64,000 bases of DNA from Otis tarda (lineage: Eukaryota; Chordata; Aves; Otidiformes; Otididae), in assembly GCA_026413225.1 (NCBI GenBank), contig CM048557.1, positions 41,347,371 to 41,411,370 of the forward strand, in the 5' to 3' direction. Under the pieces are notes generated by a model. It saw nothing but the letters and a program-made list of their open reading frames with translations, was not told the origin of the DNA and ran no database searches. The stretch's first letter is position 1. Each line of letters starts with the position of its first letter. Made by a program: the position numbers and the translations under genes. This document shows positions 1 through 12,310 of the stretch, one piece after another.

Positions 1-2902
1 CCATTCAACAAGAAAACTGTTTGAGCATAAGCAATTGCGTATATATAGAGGTAGTTATAGGTGGGTACAGGATCTTAAAAGGAACTTGTAACTAAATTCT
101 TTACAGTCTGTATTTATTTTTAAGAGATTAATTTGTGCTAAATTACTGCTAGTATATAATTAAAATGGAAATATTTGTCATGAGGTAAATGAGATAAAAC
201 ACTCTTCTACGTGATGGCAGAGTTCTCTCCTCATCACAAATGGATGTTTTAAGTGCTTAGTTTTTACATCATAAGTCATTAGAATAAGAAATGTGATATT
301 GTATTGTTAATAGTGGTCAGTGATTGATATTATTTTGGTGTGTCCACAAGCATAGGATTTGATTATTGAAATAAAAAAGTACAAGTATTATCCAGAGGAG
401 TTTGCTGTTGAAATTGGCTTTTTTGATACTGGTCATCTTTTGTTTTTTCTTGATAATTACTCCCTTTTTACATAAGGGCTAATATGGCATAATATGCTTC
501 TGAAGTCTGGGGAAAACATAGGTGTACAGCTATTAAAGTCTGATCATAGAGCAGATTTACAGCATGAAGTTCCTGAAGAGTTTGCAGTGGAGAAATGTGG
601 CAGGATCAAGAGAAACAGACTGTTCATTTTTCATTTTGCGTGAACATAAAAGATGGTGGATAGACACTTGCTAAGCACTTAGAAGAAGTTTACAAAGTAG
701 TTTGGGAAAGTTTGGTACACGATTGCATGCAGGTTAGTAAGTTTTTGTTCACCCTTAGAAAGGACAGAAGTAAAGTTTAAAGACAGTGACTAAAGCTGAT
801 TGTTCGTTACGTTTAATCTCTGTGAGCTACAACCAGGAAAGAGGTACAATGCTCTTCCCCTTTTCTTACTTCTAGACATAGGTTCCCAGTGCTTCATTTG
901 TTGGATCTAATAATTATTCATTAGCAGTACGTTCTAAAGGAGAACCGATATAAGGGAAATCTAATTTTCTGCAGAATACTCTAGCTCATCTCAGAGACCC
1001 TGTGGCCACCCTGTGGTCTGATGCAAGGAAGTTGGTGGAGAGGGAGAAGAGGGGGAAGAATAAAATTTAATTGATTGTCCACAGCAGCAGCAGTCTACAA
1101 CTAGATTAGATTAGATTTAAGAAACAATATGAGAGGCAGCAAGCAGTGAACTCCTGACAAGGGGGAAAAAGGGTGCATGAGAAGACCAGCCACAAAATCA
1201 TGTCCTAGAGGTGCTTAAGGATGTCAGAGGGTATATGTTTTAGTTTATGCAACGGAAGAAGCCCATTCAAAGATGTTCAATTCACAGCAAAAATGATGGG
1301 GAAAAAGCAGTCTGCAGAATAGATAATCTGACTTTTATTTCAATTTTATTACATAGCAGGTGCTACTTTTTTCCCAGTTTTAACAGTGTACCTTGTTGTA
1401 GTTTGTTCTGTAATGAAACAGCGTTATAGAGTTTGAAATCCCTTTTGATGTTTTTCATTGTACTCACTTTAGGCAAAAGGTACAGGCAGTTCTGATTCAA
1501 AACTCTGACAGATTCATTGTCCCATCACAATGTCTTACACTTAAATTTTATTTAATTCTTGGTGACAGTCTTGCTCATTGTTCTGTCTCTTCAGTATAGT
1601 TTAGGAGGAATTTATACCCAGGAGAATTCCGTTTAGGAAGAAAGCTCTTCAATAGAAATGCTAAGCAAAATCTAAGCTTGCATTTGTATTTTGTTTGTTT
1701 GTTTTTTTTTAAAAAAATCCTTAAGTTAAAATGTAATTCTTTTAGGAAAGAGAATATGAATATTACTGTCAGTCAGAAATATTGTCCAAATATCCTTTAG
1801 ACCAAAATTATTCAAAACAGATTGAGAGGCAATATTTGTGTACCCTCACACTGTTTGGAATTAGTAATGTGCATGCTAAAATGGAAGTCTGCCCTTTATA
1901 GTTACCACTATACATGCATTGTAAAGGAGTCAAAATATTTTCTTGTAGCATTAATTCTAGTGTTTACTATGGTTTTCACAGCTTTTGAATCTATGGAGTA
2001 CAGCCAGTTGTCAGAATTCTTGCAGTCTGCTCTCATTAATCATCAAAACTGTAACTGACAAGTTGCTTAAGTTTTATTTTCTGTCTATTTCTGCATGACA
2101 ACTGTAGCTCAGTTACCTTTATGCTGTCTACTGTAATATAGGAATTGCATGTTCCCAGCTGAATGTCGTAGGTGTTTCTCAGATTTATTAGCACACAATT
2201 TTTCATGTATCTCATGCTAATTACTTCTAGATAAAATTGTGATGTTACTTTAGAATGGAGAGTATTTTTGGAAAACAAAATGTCCTGGCTCTTTCTAGCC
2301 TATTACTATGAAAAACAGTGTGTTTTTCTGAGGAGACATTTGATTGTAGATGATAATCTTGGTAACAAAATTGCTTTTTGGTTTTTTTTTTTTTTTGGTA
2401 ATAGTATTGTAATAATAAATTTAGATTATTAAGTGAAGAACTTGTTTCAGCTCCTACTTTAAAAGCAGGAAACTTCTAGGATGAAACAGTCCATTTCTGT
2501 CATTTTTCTTCCAGACATTTTAATGGATGAAATTTAAATTTTGCAAAATCCTACAGCTGATTGAGAAATATAGAATGTGTTTATTATTGTCACTTCAAAA
2601 TGTTGGTTGAATGTTGAATGTCTTTCTCAATTAAAAGTTTAAACAGATTTGTATTCGTTAGCTTTCCAAATCTCAAAAAGTCATCGTTTATAAATTTTCT
2701 TCTGCATAATTACTTAAAGAAAACAAGAACCATTGTTTTTTGTTTTGTTTTGTTTTTTTTTTTTTAATGGATAGCTGGAGGAAAGCAATGAAAATCTTGA
2801 GATTGTTTAATAATAATGCTTACAGTTAGAGAGCTATGAAAATACTTTTAGTTGATTGTATACTGGTTTTAATTCATTCTCTGCGTGTCATTCTCATTTC
2901 AG
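1..2902 (+). other. ARHGAP5: 3' part of the last intron of ARHGAP5
   Basis: AT-rich sequence with no convincing exon lies directly upstream of the ARHGAP5 terminal exon. It ends in a usable acceptor: a T/C-rich run (TTCATTCTCTGCGTGTCATT) leads to TTCTCATTTCAG at 2891-2902. I looked for the preceding RhoGAP-domain exon, the part of the fold just before the [10 protein letters not shown] segment, and did not find it, so that exon probably lies upstream of the window. Low-complexity tracts inside are a T15 run at 2382-2396 and a TTTTG/T-rich run at 2734-2765. Nothing else is supported. Confidence 0.85.
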
Positions 2903-3233
2903 GGTTAGTCAGCAATATAAAACCAACTTTATGACTGCTGATAACTTATCGATTTGTTTCTGGCCTACTTTGATGAGACCTGATTTTGAAAACAGAGAGT
3001 TTCTTTCTACCACCAAAATCCACCAGTCGGTTATAGAGACCTTCATTCAACAGTGTCAATTTTTCTTTTACAACGGTGAGATCGTAGAAGCACCTAACCC
3101 AGTGGCATGTCAGCCACCACCTTCCAACGCAGTGCAGATGGTGGAACCAATGGTACCTCTTCAGTTACCGCCACCACTGCAGCCTCAGCTGATACAGTCG
3201 CAATTACCAGCAGACCCTCTTGGTATTATATAA
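2903..3233 (+). CDS. ARHGAP5: ARHGAP5 (p190-B RhoGAP), terminal coding exon, partial gene
   Basis: This is the C-terminal exon of p190-B, a large cytoplasmic GTPase-activating protein that switches off Rho by stimulating GTP hydrolysis. The exon starts after the CAG acceptor at 2900-2902. Its first base completes a codon begun in the previous exon, and 109 residues follow to the TAA at 3231-3233. The first half contains the last helices of the RhoGAP fold, including the conserved block [15 protein letters not shown], equivalent to the NL-x-FxPTL motif of the family, then [12 protein letters not shown]. The catalytic arginine loop lies in earlier exons outside the window. The second half is a proline/glutamine-rich tail ([17 protein letters not shown]) ending DPLGII, which I recall as the C terminus of p190-B rather than its paralogue ARHGAP35. 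The frame is intact. Upstream in-frame codons from 2856 are intronic and should not be counted. Identification is from memory of the family; a protein search would settle it. Confidence 0.95.
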
Positions 3234-3546
3234 ATAGAAGATGATTGCAGGCAGCCTGGCACTGGACAGTAACGTCAAGCTATAGACATGCATGTTTCAG
3301 GATACAGTAATGTACTTCATATTTATGAAAAATAATTCCCATCCAGCTGATCGGACATCTTTTTGTTATATCCTGTACTGTGTTCCTCATTTGTACACAC
3401 TGCAGATAAAAACTATGTGATAAGCATGACTGGAGAGGTTTAGTTTTTAAAAGCAAAAATAGCTATAAAGTACAAAGCTGCTGCTGCATGATACCTTATT
3501 GCAATCACTATATCATTCCTGTGACGATTTGTCACAATATATTGTG

Positions 3547-3552
3547 AATAAA
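3547..3552 (+). terminator. Proximal poly(A) signal AATAAA of ARHGAP5
   Basis: This is the first AATAAA after the stop codon, 314 nt downstream of it. Use of it would give a short 3'UTR lacking both Pumilio-type sites. The downstream sequence is T-rich but not strongly GT-rich, so usage is uncertain. Confidence 0.4.
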
Positions 3553-4339
3553 ATTTTTCTATAGAAATTTAATGATTTAAAAAATTACATTTATGAAACA
3601 TTCAATGCTTACAGCCTGGTTTATGGCTGTTTTTGTTATTTAACATGCTATTTTTGGCAATTTTATTCACATTCAAGCATTCTGTGTAGACAACTAAAGC
3701 CCAGCTATAGTTTATTTTGTAATCTCCTGGCTACTTACGTGACGGTATGCTTAGGATGGTTTATGGAAGAATGCAAAATGCACTGTTGAGAATTTTACAA
3801 TCCCTCACCATCCATCTTTACTTGTAAGTAAACCTGTGGACAGTTTGTTAAGGGTGGGTGAACTTGCTTATTATTTCTTACAGCACAATACCAAGGACAT
3901 GCTTGTTGTAAAAGTGAGTTTCAAATATTGTACAAAAATTTTGATGTTGCCTACTCATTTCTTCATGTTCCATTACTGAACTAAACATTTTGTAAAACTG
4001 TTAATTCTGTAAACAGCTGCATGTCTAAAAGATCGTTGATGGTCTTGTAAACTTAATCTAATATATTTTAGATATTTTAATTTTTCCCGCTTGGGAATAC
4101 ATGTAGTGTTTAGAAAATAGTTCATGACATTTTCATATAAGGTTATATACTTTTCATACATAAACATGGATTTTGTTGTAGTAAAATTCTCTAAACCAAA
4201 CAATGTTTTAATCTAGGACTTCAATTAATCTATTCTTTAAATCTATTTTTATGTGACCCTTTAAAGATATACAAAAATGCATTGCTAATACATAGCAATA
4301 AATACTTTGGGTACTGACAATTAACCTCTTTGGAGTGTG

Positions 4340-4347
4340 TGTATATA
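4340..4347 (+). promoter_or_regulatory. Candidate Pumilio-binding element TGTATATA in the ARHGAP5 3'UTR
   Basis: An exact match to the PUM consensus UGUANAUA on the sense strand of the 3'UTR. Such octamers recruit PUM1/2 and reduce mRNA stability or translation. An 8-mer occurs by chance in several kb of AT-rich DNA, so cross-species conservation is needed to support function. Confidence 0.35.
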
Positions 4348-5114
4348 AAATCACGTAAACTTGTATTCATATTTTTTTTCCTGTGGTATATTGTAGTAAA
4401 AATTCAAATGACTGATTTTTTTTTTTCTTTTTTTGCACCATTTTTTTAAATTATCTTTTTTCCATTTACTTTTCCTTTTTACATTGGTACCAATTTTGCT
4501 GTAAAAGAATGCTGCTTAATTTAAACAAATCTTTTGGTTAAATATTTTGTTAGTGGTAAAAAATTGAAAAGGTTACAAATTGTAGCAAAGGGAAGAGACC
4601 ATACATAAACACTACCTGTGAGGCTTCTCATAGCAGCTTTTTTTCTTTCATGCTCAAAATGTACCTTTCTAGGTCTGCAAAGAAGAAAACAGTTTTGACT
4701 CCGTCAGCTGCTAGAATGTTTTGTGTAGTTTAAAAAAAAAAAAAAAAAGCTTTATGATGGTCACTGTTGTAATCTTCACTTATAACAAGATTTAAGATCG
4801 TCTTGTATGTATTATAGTAAATAGATGATTTTGAGAATTAAGGCTTTTAAGAGTTTGATTTGCTCCATTTTCCCAAAATAAAAATTGCCTTTCCCACTTA
4901 TGTCCTAGGTATTGTACTTCTAATTATGACTTGGATTATCATTCTAGATTACTATGATACCATAAACCCGGCTGCTGTTTGAAGTACATGTATATTATAA
5001 ATTATCTTGATATTGTGTTATATTCTTGCAAGTAATTATCTTTTCTAAGAAAACATAACAAAAAAGAAAAGTCAACTCTATTCCTATTGCAAAGCACACA
5101 GGAATTAATAGTAC

Positions 5115-5120
5115 AATAAA
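5115..5120 (+). terminator. Internal poly(A) signal AATAAA of ARHGAP5
   Basis: AATAAA followed within 10-25 nt by GTCTGTCCTGTAAATTGTAG, a T/GT-rich stretch of the kind bound by CstF. It is a plausible alternative cleavage site for an intermediate isoform of about 1.9 kb 3'UTR. Confidence 0.4.
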
Positions 5121-5804
5121 GTCTGTCCTGTAAATTGTAGTATTCTTAACTTGTTCTACTTTACCTGTTGTCTATATAGCTTTTTATTTATAGTTGTCAG
5201 TCTAATCTTCGCATGTTTAGCAAAGAAAATGAAACTTCAAGAGTTTTATAAACTATTTCTAGGTTGCTAAAGAGTTTATTTTTCTACTGTATATGGTATA
5301 GACAAAGCATCACCTGTACAGGAAACAAGTCTATTTCTGATAGAAATAAGCTTAAAAATAAATGCCAGTCATATCCATATTTAAAAGCTCTATCTATAAA
5401 GTATCTCCAGTCTTTGTAATGTGAATTACATTTTAATTTTTTTTATGAATTCTAAGTTGTTTACCATAATATTCAGCTGATCTTTGAATACTGATTTTTA
5501 GAATAACTTACATTCCATTTAATGGTGAACTTTCATGTTGAACTTTGCAGTGTCATTTCTTATGTGTGATGTTATGGCTAAATCACTTGATGATTTTTAA
5601 AAATCTTAACACTTATGTTTGGTCAAATATGAAAGTGTTATTACATTTTCTGGATAAGACATAAAAGAGAAATAATAAGACAGCCTGACATGTGGCGCTT
5701 CATTGTCACATGGGAGAGTCCCTGCATACTGTTTGCATTATAGCAGTGTTATATGCAGGAATGTGGATATACGTGTATCATGGAATGGAGACACTGAAAT
5801 TTTT

Positions 5805-5863
5805 TGTGTGTTTATGTACACAAGCACATGTGCACAGACTTGCATGCACATACACCCACACAC
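5805..5863. repeat. Alternating TG/CA-rich tract
   Basis: Imperfect alternating purine-pyrimidine sequence (TGTGTG, then CACATGTGCAC, GCATGCACATACAC, CACACAC) in the distal 3'UTR. It is a degenerate dinucleotide microsatellite and could form Z-DNA or a short hairpin; no function is shown. Confidence 0.6.
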
Positions 5864-6323
5864 TAAAGTTTTTAAAAGTTATTAGGAAATTATACGATCA
5901 TTATTAAAGATTTATAGTAGAGCTTTCTCTATTATTATTTTTATTAGTGCTATAAAATGAGGAAGCATGCCATTATATATTAATTCCTCATACTTTGGCT
6001 CATGTAATCCCTTCTAGTTTTAAAGAAAATCCAAACAATAATAACTATATTTTTAATGTGAGCATTTTTGCAGTGATATCTATCTTGATAAAGATATAAA
6101 TGTATATTATTTTTGGTTGAGCATCTCAGTGACGCTTTATGGAGTAAGTTTTTTTTTTTTATGTAATACTGGTATAGACATACTGCAATGTATTGTCTTT
6201 CAATATTTTAGCAATTCTAAAATCCCAGACCTGAGTTACAAAAGTGCCATTTTAAGTAACGTTTAACAGGTTATTTCAAAATTCCTTACCCTCCAAGATC
6301 TTGTGGAATTTTAACATATATAG

Positions 6324-6331
6324 TGTAAATA
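6324..6331 (+). promoter_or_regulatory. Candidate Pumilio-binding element TGTAAATA in the distal 3'UTR
   Basis: A second exact UGUANAUA match, present only if the distal poly(A) site is used. With the copy at 4340 it would make the long isoform PUM-responsive and the shortest isoform not. Confidence 0.35.
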
Positions 6332-6705
6332 GATTGCAGATGTCAACTTCAGTAAAAAGAAACTTTTTTGTTGTTGTATGTATTCTCCATTGTTTGAATC
6401 CTGGTTGCTAGGAAATTATAGATATGTTTACTTTTAGTTGCTGGAGTTTAGCTTCCAATATTTATGATAAATATAGAAAAACTATCAATTGGAGATTTAA
6501 AAAATTGGCCTTAGCTTGCCTGCTTATTTCATTTTTTTTCAGTAATTGTGATGCTGTTTGTCAACTGAAAAAATTACACATATAAAAAAAATTTTGAAGT
6601 CAAAATTTGTTCATTGTTTATAATGTAATCTTTTGTTGCTACATCAGCAGAATACTACAGTGAATTAAATATCAGTGAAGCTTATTCTGTATAAAAGATG
6701 CAATG

Positions 6706-6711
6706 AATAAA
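6706..6711 (+). terminator. ARHGAP5: Distal poly(A) signal AATAAA, probable main ARHGAP5 3' end
   Basis: AATAAA in the context CAATGAATAAAATACTAAGA, with a TG-rich downstream element from about 6725. Beyond this point the sequence becomes less AU-rich (for example a G-rich patch at 6860-6880), which fits leaving the 3'UTR. Cleavage would fall near 6720-6730. Confidence 0.55.
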
Positions 6712-6730
6712 ATACTAAGATGCTTACTGT

Positions 6731-9700
6731 GTATAATGTTCAGTTTAGTTGCCTGCTAAATTTTTAAAGGCAAAAACACCCTATCTTTCACATACACAGA
6801 GATGAAATTTAGGAGTAAATCCTGCTAATCTCAGTGCACCAAGTGTTTAAGGCATTCTTGAGGGGGAGAGCGGGGGCGTGTCTCCTTTTTTGCATCTGTT
6901 ATGTGTTTTAAACTGCTGCACTTTGGCAGTGATTCTCACAGTGATGAAGACTTCTGTAGGTCTGTGCCCCTCAAGATGGATATGTGCGTATACTGTGGAA
7001 CAGCCCTCGACAGCAACAGGATATAAGGTGTTCTCTTTAACTGTGCAGTGCCTGTGAAATTCTGTGCCTCATGACCTCTTACATTTTTCACCTGATTGAG
7101 CTGCTCAGCAAGAAAGGTCGTGATTATGGAAATCAGGTGTTCAGATTTCTACCATGCTAAAGGAATGAATCTCTTAAAATTATTTTTCCTATGGAATTTT
7201 TAAGCCTGAAGTAAAAACTAGGTTTTGAGGTCAGCTTTAAATTTTCAGAGTTGTATGTTACTGGTTATAATTCTGCAAACTATATGGGATAAATCCAAAT
7301 TTGATAATAGTACTGCCATTAGTTCTTGTGCATGCAACATCTGTGCTTAGTTTATTTTTTCAGAGCATCTTGAGTAATATGGCTGATGCAGAAATAACTG
7401 CAAAAATTTCCTGACAGCCTTCAAATCTGGACACTGTTCAGGTTTTATTAGATATCTTAACACTTTCAGATACTTGAACATCTTCAATAGCGTGCATCTT
7501 ACCTCTGATTTACTGCATGTGCAAATCTCAATTTTTTTTAAATTGCGATATCAAGAAACACCTCTGAATCTGAAGCATAACGCGGTGTTCAGGCTCTGCA
7601 ACAGACTGCAAGTTTCTCATGAAAAGCTGTCCTAGGGAACCAAAGTGTAACACCAGTGTTCACTTGTGTCAAATTTGTTCCTTCAACTAATTCATAGTTT
7701 CCATGGAATCAGAAGGGATGAATTTAATCTGTCATCGTGGCTAGTGAAAGGGAACACTTCCTTCCTTTTCTTATTGACAAATTATTTCCCAAGTGTGTAG
7801 ATGGTGCATGTTATGGCTGTTGCCCATATGTTTTTCATCTTCCTCTTAAGATACAATGCTTGTGTGTTAAGCCTTGGTATTTTTGTTGCTGACTTGAGTG
7901 TTACTGATGCCTAGCCAACATTCTGGTGCTTTTATGTTACAGAATAGGATTTCATATACCTGACTACATTAATAATACTTTCTCTGTTACTGATTTTCAT
8001 TTGGTGTGGTTTAGAAAATGTGGAGAATTAAATAATTTCACTGAATGTCTACAGTGCAGTAACTTTGGTTTTTTGGTCTTAGAATGTGATAATAATGAAA
8101 GGCTGTTTTTACTTCTACTTACAAGCTGTTTGACTTGAGAAGGGAATCTCCTGGTAGAACTTCCAGCCTTGACTGCATGACAGTGCTTATGGGTAGATAC
8201 ACTGACTTGAAGAGTACCTCTGGCTGCTTATGTGACTGACTGATTTATATAGTGTAGCTGTAGCTTGTATTTTCCTTGGATTTACGGTATCGCAATTTAT
8301 CTGTTCTTACAGATTTTTGTGCTTCACAACTGAAGAAGTGAAGGGAAGGCAAACTAGTCATTCCCTTCTCGTCCTGCAGTTCTCTCAGCTTTGCTTCCAG
8401 TGAGAATTGCCAAGGGACTCCTAAACCTACTCTTGCAGGTTTTACTGAGTTAAAAGTAGAAAATGTGCAGCGTGGTAAGTTAGGAGCTGAAATTCTTTGG
8501 TTAACTGGCACTAAGTGCGATGAATTTGTGAAGCATCCGGAAAAAAGTTGCACTATTGAATTACAGGTGGTGTGGTCTCCCCTTGAAGGTTCCACCCTCA
8601 GTGCTTGGCAGTGCAACCTGCGTTTCTGCAGTGAGTGCCCTTACTTGATCATAATGACCCCATGCAAGAGTTGGGGATGAAGAAGAGATCAAGAAACCTA
8701 CCTCAAAAAATCATATACTCTGAACAGCTCCTCTTATAACACTCAGATGAAATTATTAAACACAGAATGTAGCAGAAAAAAATTATGGAGAATTAAATGT
8801 CTGTGGTTCACTATAGAAATATGTATATGCACATATGCTTTTTTAACTTTAAGTGAAGAAGTAGATGTTGATACAGTGGTTCTAAGATAGTAACAGGTGG
8901 CCAACCTGCTACAGGTAATTATTGCTTACAATTCAGATGTTAAGTTTTGAAAACTGAATGTAAGCAGATGTATCTAATTTTGATAGCCTATCTGCGAATC
9001 GCCTACCTTTAACTTGGTTTAATTTTGTTATTTTATGTGGTTACCCAGATAAGCCTGATTCTATGCCTTTATTTAACAGTATTAGAGTTGAAAAGTTTCT
9101 TTATCTCTTCACAGATGGCTACTTTCTTTATTCTTTCTTATCTTGGTATTTTTGACTGAAATAGTCTTAAAATCGTTTAAGTAATAAATGTCTCTATATT
9201 CTAAATTGTCTTGCAAAAAAAAATTCCATGTAAGCAGTTGCCTTCTTGCAGGTAACAGTTGCGCATACAGCTGAAGTGAAGGGCTACTAGAAAGAGTGCT
9301 AAGTATGAACAAATAGGACGTGCAACTGGTTTAGCTCATCAGTACGATGCTAAGAAAGAGTTGGAATTTTAAGAGCTGAGAAACTTCAAACTGAATCAAA
9401 GGAAATATTTATGGTGGGTATTTTTTTCCCTTCCGGTGTTTTCAGTGGCTAGTGTTTGCATTTTTGTAATACAAGGACATGTTCCAACATGCACCATTGC
9501 CAGTGCTACAGAAGTCTTAACAGCCATCCAGTCTCCTCCTGGATGAGGAGGCTGAGGAGGTGCTGAAGACAGTTTGCACCAGCCTTTTCCCTTTCAGTGT
9601 GAGAACCAAGAGCTTTAACAGAAATGCCTGCTTACAGGAACTCTTCTGGTTTCATGTAGGATAAGACAAAGTTCTCAGGAATATACATGCTTGGCCAAAC

Positions 9701-12234
9701 CCACAATCTTGACAGTTTCTGTCGGGTTTTTCTGGTTGGTTGGTTTTCTTTTTTTTTTTTAATAAGAAAGGAAGGCAAAAAGAAAAGCTAATACGCATTT
9801 TTATTGTTGAATTGGAAACAATGATTTTTGGAAGAGTGGAATTGTCTGTTCAAAGAAAGTATGAGAATTAGCTATGTAACCCTCTGGAAATCCCAGTGAA
9901 TTATTCACACTGGAGAGAATAACCTTTTATTATTAGTTTTCCTAATGGCATCACAATTTTCTGACTAGGAACTGGATTCTTTCTTATGGCTTTGTCTAAG
10001 TATATTTTATTTGCAGGTATACTAATGGCATATTTTTACTACAATTACATTCTATAGTTTCAAAAAAATCTTGTGTGGAGATACCTGCTTATAGGAGGCC
10101 CTGGATTTTCTTTACTATGATTGTGAGTAAAAGGGATCCAGATTTCTTACTGAGAATATAGAAAAGAGGCAGCTGACGTTCTTTCTTACTGAAGAACAAC
10201 TAGGATGACTTTTTTTTTTTGCCTGAACTGGTGAAAGTTTATTTTGAACTGCAGCATCTGGAGCACCCATGAACAAAGGAGAGAGACCCTATTCTGTGCA
10301 TGTAACATTCCAAACAGAGAAGCAATAGGTAAAGTGGATAAAAGAAAGCCTTCATTTTTCCTTACTCAAAATCTATACTACAAGAATGACTGTCATAGCC
10401 TGTTTTCTAGTCTGAACCCATAATCTGGCTGAGTATAAATGCCAGATTTATATTTTCTATTCTGTCTCTCAAAAATACTTGGAAGACCTGTGCTCCTACA
10501 CTCATTGTATTTTCATTTCAGACCTGTACCCAGATTCTTTTAAGAGAAAGTATCTACACATGTATAAAATCATATTAACTCAATGGCAGTATTAGCTCAG
10601 TTTATAAGGTCTTCAGAAAACAGTCTTTGTTAGAGTTTGTCTGATAATAATGCAGGAATTGGTCTAACTTTGTTAAAATGCTTCTCTCTTTCACCTTGAA
10701 AGTGAAGTAGAAGCTAACTTGAGATGGAAATGCTGCACCGCCTGCTTTGGTGAAGGTTCAATTAGCAAGGAAGGAATTGTAGTTTTTGTTTACTTGTGAA
10801 GTCCCCAGCAGGCAGCTTTTACTCGATCAGTGGAAGTCTTACCTATGTACATGTACGCATGGAGAGTTGTGAAAATGCCTCTCTGACACTCTTGTTTACT
10901 CATTAGTCTATTATTTCAATGTCCCCACATGTCTCAGATTCACTTATGTGTAGCACAACATGTTGAGTTTTCCAGCTTGTATTGGAAACTAAATCTCAAA
11001 TTTGCTGTAAGTGCATGAATTTTTAGTCTACATCTGCTTCCTTAAGAGCATCCATACTTTATTCATATATTTGATACTAAAGAAGTAGGGGAGAAATTAA
11101 AGGCGAGTCATTTTTACCTCTAAATTTCAGAAGAATCTAGGAGTTTCTGTATCGGGTCTTGGCCCCTGTTCTGTGTCGGTGGAAGGGATCTGGCTGCACC
11201 GTTCCCACAGTGCTGTGGGTAGCTGGTCCCTTGTCTTGTTCCTAGGCAGGGCAGAGGCTCAAAGTCGGCCTTTAAGTGCAGTTGTATCCTTGAAAACCCA
11301 AGTGTGGTACGTTGCTGTGTACCGCCCTCTTTAAACACTGTGGAGAGAAAGCTCTGCCCTCTGCTTTTGAAAATCAGTTAATAAAACTATCATCTTGTTT
11401 CACATCAGCAATGTGAGTATTTGCCCTTTTCCTCAAGAGGCGTAAAGGAACACACCTCTCTTTCTGAATGGCAAACTTTCCGTGAGCTTTCTGATTTTCG
11501 TTGCTGTAGGAGATAAAGAATTGTGGGAACAAGTTTTCAGAATAACTGAATGATAAAATGGAAGAAGTTCAAATGTATGCATGAGATCTTCATGTGCACA
11601 TACTGAGCAGAAAATGAAGAAGTTCCTTTCCTTTTTGATTCTGAAAAATAGTTGTTTTAAAGATGCATATAAAAATGCATGGGCACAAGTATAGTGGTGT
11701 TCTCAAATCTAGGGATCTGATCTCACTCTGTAGTTTGTTACAAGAACTACAAATGATATTTTTAGCAAGCTTACTGCTAAAAATTCTTCAGCTCACCCTC
11801 CTTTCCCAGGTGAAAAAAGTAGCAAAGAGCAGGGAATGACCTTGCCTGACTCGCATCACTCAGGGCTCTGCTGCATGTCACCTTGCCCATTCCTTATAGC
11901 CAGATGCTGTCTCTAGCCTTGTATCACATGTATATACTTAAAACATGAAACTCTTCCTGCTATGTCGTATATGGCACCTTCTTGGTGGTGGGTCTAGAGG
12001 CCACATTTGTACAATAAAAAACATAAACTGGCAAATACACACATAATAGCTGGCATTTTTTGGTAAATCATATTGGTGACATTTCATTGGATACAATACC
12101 AATAGCACTGTAATAATTGCATACTGCTATCAAATATATATATTTTTTTCTATATTTCACAGAAATCATAAGCATACAATAGGAACTGCATTTAGAATTC
12201 AGAAGTCTTACAATGTTTCTATCTTCACTCATTA
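6731..12234. other. Intergenic, nothing recognised
   Basis: Non-coding sequence downstream of ARHGAP5. Open frames at 8245-8616 (minus) and 8465-8680 (plus) overlap each other, resemble no protein I know and lack convincing splice or promoter context. No CR1 3' end, tRNA or other RNA gene was recognised. A G-rich patch (GAGGGGGAGAGCGGGGGCG) lies near 6861-6879 and a short AT microsatellite near 12134-12147. Confidence 0.6.
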
Positions 12235-12263
12235 CCCACCCTCCCTTCACCCCCACCCCGCCC
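12235..12263 (-). other. C-tract cluster: G-quadruplex-capable on the minus strand
   Basis: Six runs of at least three C on the + strand (12235-37, 12239-41, 12243-45, 12250-54, 12256-59, 12261-63) are separated by one to four bases. The minus strand therefore carries six close G-tracts, more than the four needed for an intramolecular G-quadruplex. It lies about 45 nt downstream of the donor of the candidate exon at 12311-12424, where G-tracts are known to act as intronic splicing enhancers. Confidence 0.7.
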
Positions 12264-12310
12264 AGATCCTCTGCAAGTGCTTTCACTTTTTTCCGTATCT
12301 GACAACCTAC

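Larger units (their letters stand above)
3234..6730 (+). other. ARHGAP5: ARHGAP5 3' untranslated region (probable full extent)
   Basis: About 3.5 kb of AU-rich sequence follows the stop codon without a convincing ORF or recognised transposon. The 3' boundary is inferred from the AATAAA at 6706-6711 followed by a TG-rich stretch (CTGTGTATAATGTT). Earlier AATAAA copies at 3547, 4297, 4877 and 5115 could give shorter isoforms. Many ATTTA pentamers and two Pumilio-type octamers (4340, 6324) suggest post-transcriptional control. An A17 run lies at 4732-4748, and an alternating CA/TG stretch at about 5805-5863. The exact end is uncertain by hundreds of bases without transcript data. Confidence 0.65.

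Noticed and set aside
2856..2902. Upstream in-frame extension of the ARHGAP5 exon
   Set aside because: The codons before 2903 are the intron's pyrimidine tract and AG; the RhoGAP sequence starts only after the acceptor.
8245..8680. Overlapping 123-codon (minus) and 71-codon (plus) frames
   Set aside because: Open on both strands at once, which indicates a stop-poor local composition rather than a gene.
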